In this document: positions 21,990 to 33,317 of the stretch, one piece after another
Numbering within the stretch: position 1 is the first letter of the stretch
Layout: every line of letters starts with the position of its first letter
Assembly (NCBI GenBank): GCA_010909165.1
Contig: MU008173.1
Coordinates: 806,001 to 870,000, forward strand
Reading direction: 5' to 3'
Length of the DNA stretch: 64,000 bases
Source: Anthoceros angustus
Lineage: Eukaryota; Streptophyta; Anthocerotopsida; Anthocerotales; Anthocerotaceae
Translations under genes and position numbers: made by a program
The notes under the pieces: generated by a model
Seen by the model: the letters and a program-made list of their open reading frames with translations, nothing else
What the model was told of the DNA's origin: nothing
Databases searched by the model: none

Positions 21990-24022
21990 CAGGGCACGAC
22001 GGGGGCCGCTTCTTCTAAGTCGGCTTTGGTAGCCAGAGTCGATGGACTTGCAAGAAATGGCAGACTCCTGGGCATTAGCGTGGGAGCCGTGTACATTCGG
22101 CATTTGATGTCCAAGCAGCACCGTCGCCTTATCACTTCCGAAGGCTATGACCTGGACATGACTTATATAACAGATCGGCTGGTGGCCATGGCCTACCCAG
22201 CACAGAGAATGCAGTCATTGCTCAGGAATCCCATGTGGCAAGTGCGTGCGGCGCTGGATAATCGCCATGGCTCCCACTATAAGGTGAGGACTTTGCTTCC
22301 TGCCTGCATTGCAGAGGAAGAAGGTCGAATCAGTCGTTGTGGTTCCAACAGTATGTGCCATGATTCGCATTTCATGTGCCTCCTGTGAGGGAAGGAGAAC
22401 AAACAGGAAGTTGTTGGGAAAGTTGCATAAACAACTTGCCTGACCGCGGCAATTCCTTCGCCCTGCAGGTGTATAACCTTTGTGCAGAGGCTTGTTATGA
22501 TCCTCAGAATTTCCATGGCCGTGTTGAGATGTGGCCTTTTGAGGACAATCACGTGCCACCCTTCTCTTTGATCAAAAGTTTCTGTGAGAGTGTGCAAGAC
22601 TGGCTCGCCGGGGACCCTCAAAATGTGGCAGTGGTGCATTGCATGGTAGGTAACTGCAACATTTTTGTGTGGGTTGGTCTGCTACTTTTATTTGGTTCTA
22701 TGTCTTGTGTTAACATAAGCTTCGCATGTACACGTGTGGTTTCAGGCGGGGAAAGGCCGGACTGGATTGATGACGTGCTGCTATCTTGTCTTTAAGGGTA
22801 TGCCATCTGAAGAAGCCCTTCAGCTGTATGCAGACCGTCGCTCGACTAATAATGAGGGGGTCAGTATTCGACCAATGTGTCTTCCTGTGTCGTAGGAGTT
22901 CCTTCTGCTCTGTCTGGCCTGACTTTTCATGAAGAGCTAACACATGTGGTGGTGGTATTATGTGTGCACTAGGTCTCCATAGCAAGTCAGCGGCGGTATG
23001 TAGGATTCTGGGCAAAGATAGTTGAACCTGCCATCAGGTCTGGCACTGAGGTCCGTGTACCACCGTCACTAACTAGAGAGCTTCGCAGAATTCGTCTGTA
23101 TGACACAAGTGGTTCAGTCAAGTTCAGGATTTTGCAGCTCATGGAGGTAGTCACGATGCCTTTCTTTTAGCAAGTTGCATGTTGGACAACATTTTGGTCT
23201 GCTTTATAGAGAACTCATGGATCCAGAATTACTTGTCTGTTTGCTGCCTGTTGAAGGTATGTGGACTTCCGTTGTTAACTGCTCCTGAATGATGTTTGAG
23301 AGTGTGCAGACACCAGGGCAGTTATTCAAACCAGCTGTAGAAGTGGCTACTGGAATTTGCCAATCTATGAGGAAGGGTCTCCACCGATCTGTGAGCCCAC
23401 GTTACTATCTTTCATTTCTTTCACGTGACGGTGAAGAAAAGAAGGTTGAAGCTGAGAAGGCCAGGTGGGTTGTGCAAATGGAAACTGAAAAAATCGGAGG
23501 TCAAAAGAGGCCCTACCTGGAGTACTACTTCGAAAAGCCACTCTGTGTATGCGCCTCCGCCCAGTTCTGACACTTTTGCTCTTTCTGAGGTTGTTGGTTG
23601 GTTCCAAGTCCTTCTTTTGCCAGACAAACATTTCTGACGTCTGCAGAGCCTGCTCCTGGTGACAGATAACAGACGACTTTAGAATAATATTTTATGATAA
23701 AAGTGGTTCAAGAATGTTCTACGCCTGTTATAACACGAGTTTCATTCAAAATAGCATGATACAGGTCCTTTCACCTTCCTTCATCTTGTGCTGGCAGTGT
23801 TCCCCATTTCAATGGTGTTTTGGGCTAACCGTATCTCTAGATGTTGATTGTGTGAACTACCTGCAGCTGAGCCGCGGAGATATGGACAAGGATAGCGGGA
23901 CAAACATATGTGGCCCTTCGTTCGGTGCCGAGTTACTCTTTGGGCCCGTGGGAACTCACTATCCGGTCCAGCCGGAATTACCCACAGTGGACGCGAGTGA
24001 CAACCTTGATGAATTGTTTTAG
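21990..24022 (+). CDS. PTEN1: PTEN-type phosphoinositide phosphatase
   Basis: Eight exons (21990-22283, 22469-22645, 22746-22859, 22973-23146, 23310-about 23546, 23672-23763, 23869-24022) encode a PTEN phosphatase domain and C2 domain; family members remove the 3-phosphate of PtdIns(3,4,5)P3. The N-terminal part has YDLDMTYITDRLVAMAYPA. The active site is HCM|AGKGRTGLM: C-x5-R, with the lysines that read the inositol phosphate, split by an intron after HCM. C2 core: RIRLYDTSG, SPRYYLSFLSRD, RWVVQMETE, RIIFYDK. The C-terminus ends after GPSFGAELLFGP plus about 25 residues. The HCMAGKGRTG signature is that of the plant PTEN1 branch rather than PTEN2. No ATG lies in frame at the start of the first exon before HLM, so an upstream coding exon is missing from this model. 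Confidence 0.88.
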
Positions 24023-24029
24023 AGGTGCG

Positions 24030-24780
24030 AAGTTCTGCAGATCAAGCCAATGTAAGTTATCATGGATTGGTCTGTGCTGAGGCTTTGTGCACGATGGTAT
24101 GGACGCTTCGGTGTAGGACACTGCGCGTGAACTAGCCTGCAGATTGGAAGGTGTGTGTGCGCAATGTATACTTTGTAGCTTAGTACTCTAATGAACATTT
24201 GGAGGCGCCTGCAGGGATAGGTGCAAAGAATCTGCGGCACGAAAAACTGCGTCTCTTTGCTTGCCTTTGCCACCTCATTTTTCAGTATAGTTAACTGATA
24301 AGCTACATCACGCGAGTGTTCTCCCTGCAAGTAAACTGGAGTATCAGAGTAGAGACTATTGGATTTATTGTTTTCTCTGGTAATTGGGAATTTGCGTTGT
24401 AATTGATCACTTGACATAACTTAATTCGAAGAGTCCCACATGCACGTGGCTTCTCGAACGGAGGTTGTGTAAAGCGTAGAACTTTGTTTGTTTGAATGTT
24501 ATCGGTACTACTACGATGGAACTCTACGCACAAGAGGCATTGGAAACAAGATATGGATCCTTGTGGACTATGATTATTTTTTAACCGAAAATAATATAAT
24601 TAAAAGTAACTTGATTACTTTCTATCAAAACCAGAAAAAATAAGGGACTTTATTCAATAAGCGGGGATGAGTGAAGCCTTATCTTTACCAAGATATTGGA
24701 AAATAAATACCAAAATATTGGGAAATATATCCCTAAAGAGTATTAAGCATTAAATCTAGATAGTTTGGTTTAGCAAAGCA
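24030..24780. other. 3' flank of PTEN and AT-rich spacer
   Basis: No coding sense. AT-rich from about 24540. Confidence 0.5.
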
Positions 24781-24790
24781 TTCGGAAGAG

Positions 24791-24937
24791 CAGAATGAAC
24801 GTGTACATACCTATGTGTAGACCTATTCTTTTGCAATGGCAGAATGAACGTGTACATACCTATGTGTAGACCTATTCTTTTGCAATGGCAGAATGAACGT
24901 GTACATACCTATGTGTAGACCTATTCTTTTGCAATGG
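24791..24937. repeat. Perfect 49-bp tandem repeat, three copies
   Basis: Three identical units each beginning CAGAATGAACGTGTACATAC and ending TTTGCAATGG. No mismatch was found among the three, suggesting recent slippage or unequal exchange. Confidence 0.95.
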
Positions 24938-24988
24938 CAGGGCAAAAGTTATGCAACCCGACAGAATTTCCGGAAGGAAATTTCTGGT

Positions 24989-25363
24989 GAGCAATCTCCT
25001 GAAGAAGCTCGAACACCTCATTTCCATTGCAAATAAAATTTCTTCACATATTATTCACAAGACCACAACCTTGGAGCCAGCAGAAGCCCTTGACTCCCTT
25101 TGGGTTTAAAATGATGATCTATATCATGGCAGATACTTATTCTGGGGGATCTTTGGTTGTAAGCCTAATCAAAGCTTGATCAGGTTCACAACCAAAGATA
25201 CCCAAAATAAGTATCTACCATGATACAAATCACCATCTTGCAGCCAACGAGAGTCAAGAGTTTGTACTAGCTCCAAGGATGTGGTCTCGTGAATAATATG
25301 CAAAGAAATTCTATGTGCAATGGAATGAGGCATTTGAGCATCTTGAACAGGTTGATGCTCGCT
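24989..25363. repeat. Long imperfect inverted repeat (foldback), arms about 185 bp
   Basis: The left arm (about 24989-25173) and right arm (about 25176-25363) are reverse complements with scattered mismatches and almost no spacer; the centre is AAGCTT at 25172-25177. Examples: CATATTATTCACAAGACCAC on the left pairs with GTGGTCTCGTGAATAATATG on the right, and GGATCTTTGGTTGT with ACAACCAAAGATACC. The right arm runs directly into the retroelement remnant at 25360. Transcription would give a long hairpin. Confidence 0.85.
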
Positions 25364-25555
25364 ATAAATTTTATCGCATGACGTCGTCCGCGACATCAAG
25401 TTCTTGATGGCCATGGAGAGTGGATTCTGAGTGGATTCTTTCCCTAGAAGGAGCGCCCGCTATAAATTTTATCGCATGACGTCGTCCGCGACATCAAGTT
25501 CTTGATGGCCATGGAGAGTGGATTCTGAGTGGATTCTTTCCCTAGAAGGAGCGCC
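25360..25555. repeat. 98-bp tandem duplication, two copies
   Basis: Units 25360-25457 and 25458-25555 both begin CGCTATAAATTTTATCGCAT and end GAAGGAGCGCC. They contain the HDVVRD-like start of the retroelement remnant. Confidence 0.92.
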
Positions 25556-26020
25556 CATATACTCTACTCAAATGGCGTACGTTTCACTCGAATGTAATCA
25601 AATTTTGATCCAGAAGGACCAAGTCTATGTTGCAGATGTGGTTGTAATCAAACCCTACTTGGGACATCGTATGCCAGCATGTCATCATCAATCCTCTAGG
25701 TTGGGTGGCAGAGAGATGTGCGAGATGTAGGAAGGCCTTGCCCATGCAGGAAGGCCACGCCTTCATTCATCTTGCTATCGAGACTCACGCGGCCATGGGT
25801 AAGGATTTTGAAGGTTCATCATGGCCTATGCTAAAGCCTACCACAGCCACAAAAATGGGGTTGGTCTCCCCCTTTCATGTATGGTGGCTTTCTTCAAGCA
25901 ACGGGTATCCTTCACCCTGTAGAGGCCAAAGAGAACACAACACAACCGCGAAAACGAAAACAGGAGATGCATCGGCTTCAACACCAATGGTAGGTAGGCC
26001 TTATCCTAGACCATGACATT
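25378..26020 (+). pseudogene. Second LINE C-terminal remnant
   Basis: Pieces HDVVRDIKFLMAMESGF (twice, from the tandem duplication), QVYVADVVVIKP (about 25620) and HAFIHLAIETHAAMGKDFEG (about 25758) follow the same order as the 17.5-kb remnant, in shifting frames. The two remnants are diverged copies of one element family. Its tail at 26040-26215 holds two copies of a GCGGGGGCTAG unit and the GTAGATGGGATTTGCCATC palindrome. Confidence 0.6.
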
Positions 26021-26039
26021 CTTGGAGCAGTTGGTAGTT

Positions 26040-26220
26040 TTAAGATGGACAATGGCGGGGGCTAGCCCCCTTAGCCTTGGGCCCTCTAGAGAGTTATTCC
26101 CCATTGTCTAAGGGTAGATGGGATTTGCCATCTTTTTTTTATATAAAGTCTCCAATAGCGGGGGCTAGTCCTCCTTGGCCCGGGTCCTCTAGAGGGTTAC
26201 CCCATTGTCTAAGGGTAGAT
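26040..26220. repeat. GC-rich retroelement tail, duplicated
   Basis: Two related units with GCGGGGGCTAG...CCTTGG...CCCTCTAGAG and CCATTGTCTAAGGGTAGAT. They resemble the array at 18555-18965 in layout (GC-rich tail, GGGTAGAT, TATAAAGTCTCC). Confidence 0.6.
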
Positions 26221-26224
26221 AGGA

Positions 26225-27090
26225 TTTTAAAGTCAACACGTTACTAGTTTGCAGCTTGGTTTTCAAAATAACAAATTAATATAATATAAAAAAATTATTT
26301 TAATTTAATTTAATAACTCACGTGAGGATTGAGTTCTTGTAAAGCACTATGAGGATATGCCCCTATATCCGTTAATTATCTAGGTATCATGATTCCATAT
26401 TCCTTGTTTGAACGAGAAACGTGTGAAGTAAGTAGCACACGAAAGATGTGAACTTCAGTCGCATAATTGAAACACATGATAAGGGGGTACTATAAAATAG
26501 AAATTTCTCTTTCTAACCAAGAAGGGGTCAAGGTCATATACGTAAGTCATACCAAGTAGCACTTTTGAAACAATTGATTATATTAGAATCAAATATTTAT
26601 TTTACTATATAATATAATAATATACTATAGATAATATTAGTGGATATAAATACTATGGATAAATTTATCAAGATATAAATATAATATATAATAAAAATAC
26701 ATAATCTAATCAAACCCCAAACCAAAGTGAATAAGTTGAGGTCGGTAAGAAATAAAGTCTCAAAATATAATTAGGATGAAGAATATAATTAGGATGAAGA
26801 AAGCATCTCTATATAAGGGGTGAGGTAGGTACACTTGCATAGATTGGATTTCGTCCACCCCATACTTAAATTCATCCTAAATTGTTGAGATTCTATTGGT
26901 TGTTTGATCCCCCCTGGTGAGAACTACTGCTCTATGTCAAACCAAGCAGTAGTTCTGCACCATGGGAATCAAACACACAGAAGGATCTCTATATTTATGA
27001 GTGAATGGTATGGAGTGCCTTTGCAATTAGGAGGGCGGAAAGGAACTGAGTCAAGGAACTGTGCCCCCAGCAAAGGTAACATTATTGTGA
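26225..27090. other. AT-rich spacer
   Basis: Very AT-rich between about 26240 and 26820, with a short direct repeat of AATATAATTAGGATGAAG at about 26764-26800. No gene recognised. Confidence 0.5.
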
Positions 27091-27093
27091 TGT

Positions 27094-30000
27094 TTATTTA
27101 TCTCTTTGATGAATCAGGAACGAATCAAGAGTACTGTTTCGGAGCTTCGCTTTCTTCAGCGAGCCCGCTGCAATTTTTGAGCTAGTCTTCTTCTCAGCTG
27201 CTGAGCTACCCGAGTCTGTCAAAAACGATCTAGTCAAGCATTTCTCTTCCTTGTCCAATTTCAGGGCAAAGTGGTAATCTTCATGTTCCTGCCGGCACAG
27301 ATCACTGTCTGCGATCTGTTCTCCACACTCTGGACAATGATAATAAGCATTCATTCCAACATACCCATCGTGTTGCAGTCCCGTGGACTGCACCAGATCT
27401 GCTCCTTGCATTGATCTCAAGGATGGAAAACAGCCGATGGCAAACACATCTAAGCTGCCGACTTCACCTTTAGATTGCAGTCCACCTGTATTTATTCGAT
27501 CCTCACTCACTAGAGGAGATGCACAAGTATCAGCAGAGTTTCTGGATCCGTCCACATAGTGTATGCAGTTCATATCCTGTATCCAACCAGCGGGTTCCTG
27601 TTGCTCACTTTCCACAGAAACACCACCATTGTATTCGATACTTTTTTCAGCATCAAGAGACACCCTGTTTTTCCACTTTCCTTTACTAGGAGTCGTGGTC
27701 AGACCTTGCAACCAACACAAAACCATTTATCAGGGTGACAGTCTGCAAGGAGTAGAAAAACCCAGAAAACAGTGCAGTAAGAAGACACTCCTACCTGCAC
27801 AGTCTACAATGTCCTTCCATTCATTGTCTTCTGTGCCTTCCTGTTCATATACGGAATCCATGTGCAGACTTCCATCCATGCCCTGGTCAGTAGCCATGAG
27901 GCGAAGTACCTGACAGTCCTGCTCTGGGGCAGGTAAAAGTGAAGAACCCAAACTATTTGCCTTTCTTTTCTCAAACCCTTCCCTTTGAGCTCGAGCTTCT
28001 CGCTTGCTCATCACTTTCTGAAAAATCTTTGTTGGCATTTTTCCAGGACTTGCATTAAGAAAAGTTCTGATATCCGAACCAGGATCTGCACCTCCTGGTA
28101 CGTCAGACTTGAACTGAGTAGCACCAATGTTGAGGACTGCAAGGTTGTATGAAGGCCGTCTCCTCAGACCTTTAGCAAGTAAGTTCATAGCTGCTTCTAC
28201 AGCAGTTTCTACTCGGGATTCCAATGTTGCTGATGTAGAGACAAGCCTAGGAGGCATAGGTGCAGACAAGCTTGTGAAGTTCCTGACGACCAGAAAGTAT
28301 CAGGCCAGCGCAGTCCCTCAATATCTGAGTCATCTAACCAACTAACCGTGTACTGAACATGGTTGAAAGAACAGTTACCACGATTCCTGATATCGCCACT
28401 TCAAAGTGAAAAGCCCAGGTCTCCGCCCGGTTTCCTCCCTATCTGCATCTAATCTGAAAATCAAATCCGGTGCCAGTGAACGCAGTATTTGCTGTTCACC
28501 AGCTGCAAACAGTCAACACATGTAGCCAGAATACACAACCTAATTGTATTGGGAAACATCACACATACTAAAATTATTTGAGGTCATACTTCTGCAGCAT
28601 CAAATGTTGTACACGCTCTGAAAGAGTCCTCCACAGACAGAGATTTGGGATGGCCTTTGTCCCTTACAGGTGTCAAGTCACAACCTCTGCATGCATCGTG
28701 CAAAAATTTCCCAATACGATCTCCGAACCTGCCAAGTCAAGTTCGGGGGAGACAAACGTGAAAATTGATCTCGCTCCAATGGATTCCTAGATGCAGTGCT
28801 GAAGAATTTCATCTCCATCCATACCTGCCTAATAATAGCTCCAAGCTAAATTTTCTAATGTCCCCAATACTCTCAGCTCCCATTTCATTCAATATAGATT
28901 CAGTCCGCTTACCAACACCAGGAATCTGAGCAGAAACATAGTGCTACTTATTCAGCCAGCTACTGAGACTCACAACAAGCTGCATATAAATCACAGAGTA
29001 GCACCAGGGAAAAGTATAAGCAAAAAAGGAAAGAAAACCGTAGGAAGCTCAGCAAACAAGAGTACTTGGAATGCAGCGTAGCAAATATTGCACCTTCCGA
29101 ACAGGCATTGGATTCAGAAAATCGGACACAGCTGCTTGTGGAACACTGGTTTGCTTGTTAGGTTTGTTGACAGAGCATGCAAGCTTTGCAAGCATTTTCT
29201 GCACCACAATTTGCACAAGGTGAATAGCCATGGGTGACCAAAAGGTGCATAGCTTTGCAGGATATGTAACTCGTCAACCAAAGGTCACCAAAACATAAGC
29301 TTTTCTCCAGAGAACTTCACAAAATCAGGAGTTACGTTGTGAGCGATGCCACAAGAGAGGTGGAACCCAGTTTCTCGTGCTACAGCTGTGCGGATCTCGT
29401 TGACAAGTACACTGGCCAGCATAAGGAAAAGATCTGCACGTCTAAGTGACTTGAGCGCGTCATCCATACAAGACGGCATGCAGGAGTCATCTCCATCTGA
29501 GCCAATGACATGACCAGAAAAGTTCTGTGCATTGTCTCCTGCTGCCGACCGCTTTTTAACTTCAGCACTGATATCTACAGCTGCTTCATCCAGTCCGAGC
29601 CTGAAAACCAGAATCGGACAAAAGAGGCCCTCAATTCCTGACATGGACAGGTGGTCATGGAAGGATAAAGCACGACAGGTTCAAGTTCTTCTACCTCTCC
29701 ACAGTGCCGAACCGCCCAAGAACCCCCAGAATCTGCTTACTTGCAGCTCTGTACGGCGTCAAATCCTCTCCATTTATAAGGACAATATCCGGGCATCTGA
29801 GGCCAACCAAATTCAACAACTTTATGAGCAGTACCAGGCACATACAACATCCCTTTAGATACATAGAATCAAGAAGATCCACATCAGATACCTTCGTTTG
29901 GCGTCATCAATAGAAGCCATTTTTGGAACCCCCATACAACGTGCCACATAATTGCAGGTAACCACCAAAAATTTCTGCAATCAGGAGAGAACCGCTGAGA

Positions 30001-30165
30001 GCACTTCACGTGGAAGCACTGCTATATGGAACTAACTTGGGGCACGCATCGAACCTGTGTGATGCCTACGGGAAGATCCTTCAAGTATGGACGCCGCAGC
30101 ACTTCTGCCTGAGCATAAAAGCAGTCTGCGTCCTGGTACAGAACGACCAGTCAGCACTTTACCCA
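27094..30165 (-). CDS. POLI: Y-family DNA polymerase, iota-like, with C-terminal UBZ finger
   Basis: Translesion DNA polymerase. Exons on the minus strand: 30055-30132 gives DADCFYAQAE and KDLPVGITQ (first DxD metal site). The next joins KFLVVTCNYVARCMGVPKM and IDDAKRRCPDIVLINGEDLT, then YRAASKQILGVLGRFGTVER. GLDEAAVDISAEVKKRS supplies the third acidic residues. NEIRTAVARETGFHLSCGIA, MLAKLACSVNKPNKQ and VRKV lead to the thumb GKRTESILNEMGAESIGDI. The little finger includes GDRIGKFLHDACRG, SLSVEDSFR, FTLKWRYQES and SYNLAVLNIGATQF. The wording VNGEDLTxYR and ERLGLDExxVD is typical of Pol iota, not eta or kappa. The last exon (27094-about 27710) has CPECGE...HEDYHFAL, a UBZ-type finger, and ends STLDSFLIH, a weak PIP-like motif. 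The first exon is short or uncertain (MGSW before DADC). Confidence 0.8.
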
Positions 30166-30682
30166 GCTGCCCATCCACCATGGATCACTTACACACAGCC
30201 AGAAACAAACGCCCGTAGACTGAATTCTCACAACTTCATTGCGAAACGCCCACCAGAAATCTTAGTATCCAACGCCATTCTCATTTCAAGTACAGGCACA
30301 GCTCAAAAGGATACTCACGAAGTGAGCTACTGCATGACTCCAGGAATCCGCCTCGGCCTCGGCCTTGGCCATGGCTTGCTAGCCGCCCCAGGTTTCTGTT
30401 GCACCCAGACAGAACCAAGCCTATGGTAAGAATTAGCTTAATTACGGTGCACTAGGGATATACTTCATGTACATAGATACAATGTACGTATGTATCTAAT
30501 ACGAGTTGAAGACTTGAAGACTATGTACAGACCTGCCTTCCATAAGCTCTCTAAGGACTCCTTCTCTCTCTAAATAGGGTTTAGGGCTTTGCCGCACTCA
30601 ATCCTTTCTTTCGGTCTCCTCTCGTGAGCTTCTGGTGCGACGTACGGTACTCCTGCGCCGGAATTCGCCTTGCGTCGTCAAG
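30166..30682. promoter_or_regulatory. Shared divergent promoter region (POLI / RPL30)
   Basis: About 520 bp between the presumed start of the minus-strand polymerase and the RPL30 start. It holds a telo-box near RPL30 and a pyrimidine-rich leader (CCTTTCTTTCGGTCTCCTCT at about 30603) typical of ribosomal protein transcripts. Sharing of the promoter is inferred from spacing only. Confidence 0.45.
30575..30586 (-). promoter_or_regulatory. Telo-box upstream of RPL30
   Basis: TAGGGTTTAGGG lies about 100 bp upstream of the RPL30 start. The telo-box (AAACCCTA) is a known element of plant ribosomal protein gene promoters; here it is read on the minus strand. Confidence 0.65.
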
Positions 30683-31474
30683 ATGGTGGCCGCCAAGAAG
30701 ACAGTAAGTTCTCGTAAAATTTGTGCGGCTCATGTTTTTAAGCTTTAACTGCAGGCGGATGAGGGATTGCAGCTGCGGAGGTTGTTAAGGTGGAGCACCC
30801 TCGATAGCTTGGCCAACTAGGTCGTTGCTGAAGAGGGTTTTCTTTGTCCGCGATTGTCAACAGAAAAAGGCTCAGGAGAGCATCAACAATAGGCTTGCCC
30901 TGGTGATGAAGAGTGGCAAGTACACTCTAGGGTACAAGACATGCTTGAAGTCGTTGCGTAGTGGAAAGGGTACTCCCGTTGTTCTGAACGCCTGTCCAGC
31001 ATTAGGGTTCACCGTGTTGTTGCCGACCTGAGGAATTGTCGGATCTTACAGGCAAGCTTGTGATCATTTCCAACAATTGTCCACCTTTGAGGAAGTCGGA
31101 GATCGAGTACTACGCCATGCTTTCGAAGACTGGCGTCCACCATTACAGCGGGAGTAAGTGGATTGTGGCTGCTGTAGTTTTGTTGCGCGTTGGGCTTTCT
31201 GTGGTTTTGCGTTTGTGGAATGGAGCTGCCTGCCAGGATTTGACGTTTTGATCCACTCTTTTGCAGACAATGTTGACCTTGGTACAGCATGCGGGAAGTA
31301 CTACCGAGTGAGCTGTCTCAGCATTACAGATCCTGGTACAAACTTTCAACCACGCCTTCGGCTATGAGTTTATTTTTCCTCAACTTTGATTCACAAATCA
31401 TCTGTGTTCTTACGTTGGCTTCGACTGTGGGTGCAGGTGATTCCGATATCATCAGGACAATGCCGGCCGAGTGA
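30683..31474 (+). CDS. RPL30: 60S ribosomal protein L30 (eL30)
   Basis: Five exons (30683-30703, 30864-30969, 31052-31153, 31267-31335, 31437-31474) give about 112 residues, the normal size. Exon 1 is MVAAKKT. The body reads [40 protein letters not shown], then [20 protein letters not shown] and [20 protein letters not shown], ending IRTMPAE. The protein is a component of the large ribosomal subunit and belongs to the L7Ae/L30e RNA-binding fold. The very short first exon followed by an intron is usual for plant ribosomal protein genes. All splice sites are GT-AG and phases fit. Confidence 0.95.
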
Positions 31475-33317
31475 GTAGTGTACGACAGGAGCCCATGAAC
31501 TTTACTCTTCTGCAGCCCTCATTTTTGCACAAAGAATTTCTGGTTCGAATGAGAACTGGAAAGTTTCAAGGAGTTGCTCACTAGTTTTTTAGGGGGCCTT
31601 ACATTCCTGAGTTGGAGCACATTGCTTCTCCGTCAAAGATGCTGCAGTGGATCTGAATTCAAGGGCCTTCCAATTTTGGGTTCGTGGCCTATCTCGTTTT
31701 GCAGGTAGTGGGTGGGTGTACATTGGAGCTCCGGAACCGTGGCAACCTTTTCTCATCTAACCCAGTCAGTCGGTACGATCCCTTCACTAGGTGTATGAAA
31801 CCTTGGTGACTTAGAGACCTCGGTAATATCACCTGGGCATTATCAGCATGTCGAACAACCAACTATCTCGTGGACTAAGGAATCTCGTTCGAGTACTTTC
31901 GATAAGGACAACAGCAGTTCTGCGATGAAACCCTGTAAGAGGGGTCCACTAGATTATGCGTGTGAAAACACGGGATCGACAAAGTCCGGCACGACGAATG
32001 CGTTGCGGTAACCCTGTGCCACCGTCATTTGTGCAGCAGGTCATCAAGATACATGTTGAGAAAGTAGCGGCCCGTGGACTGCACGTCAAGCCGCTTCTGG
32101 CTGGGCTCGTACTTGCCTTTCCTCAATTGGTACCGATAGGTGACACCAGAAACAATATAGGGTTCCCCTCTCACCGTCACTGTCTCCCCGCACTGAGTGT
32201 TCTGCACTAAAAACATAGGACAAGCTTGATTGAGGTTCCAGGCAGGCAATGCACCATGTATGCAGTGACAGGAGACGGCGTTAGGGGCGAAGCTCACCGG
32301 GGGCAGACAATGAATTCCTAGGTGCCTTTGCGGGGGGGTGATTACCGTCACATGGTAGGGCAACAATTCCCTCTCTCCCCTGTCCTTCCTTTTGCACACC
32401 ACCTGAACACCACGCCGCTGCACACCACATGCCCCACAGAACTGCTCAGCACGAATGCTCAAATGCGCTAGCTTACTTCAACAATGTCGTCGGGTCTGCT
32501 TCTTCCGTACTGCGCCAGATGTTGCGTGCGAGGGCGCTTGAGACTTCAAATCCAAGGAAGCACAGATGTGGTGCACAGATTCCAGCGGCCCGCTCGCCAT
32601 CTAGGATTCTCACCACCTCTCTGTTTTTGGCATCCTGAACGGAGTATTTTCCATACTCTTGTCGCCTATGCAGTCCACTGGCACGCATCCATAGCAGGCA
32701 CCCCCTGCAGATATATCTGCTCTCGGTGGTCTACAAAAGCCCCAAATTTGTGAGAATGAGATTGTAGGAGAACGTACACGAGCTTGAACTCCAGAAATAA
32801 AACCAACAGCCATCGGCTTTTTCGTAGAACAGAAACTTTCCAGCCGTAATTTCAGCTGTATTAATGGGATACTGATCTCTTCGTGGCGGTATCGGCAGCG
32901 ACTTCAGTCAACGTCCTCGAAAGGCTACTTTCTCGGTAAGACAAGTGGCTCCCGTATTGGTGCAACACGAGAGATTCAAACCCCGCAATCAACCCAAGAA
33001 CCCAGGGGTACAGTTGTAGAAGGCTTAGGCAGGAGCACTGACGAAACCGGAGGTGAAGGTTCATTCCGGCACAAAAAAGCTGCCACGACTTCGCTCCACC
33101 AAGCTCGTTCTTGCCACATAGCCATCTCAGCAACGTTCACTACTGATTCTTCCAAGAGTGACATGCCTACACTATCGCAGGAGAAGGTCTTGGCGGCGAC
33201 CTTGAAAGACGATTTGGGGCAGGAGAGTGGCTTGGCGAGCTGCAACAACACGTATGATAAGGAAACCACTAGAGGAAAACAGAACAGCATCCAACCAAAT
33301 AGCCAGATAATAGCAAC
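31475..33317. other. No clear gene; possibly 3' exon or UTR of the SR gene
   Basis: Frames of 60-145 codons on both strands show no family. The SR gene frame at 33318 ends in a TAA that overlaps a GTAAGT donor, so further 3' exons or a UTR intron on the minus strand may lie here. Confidence 0.35.
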
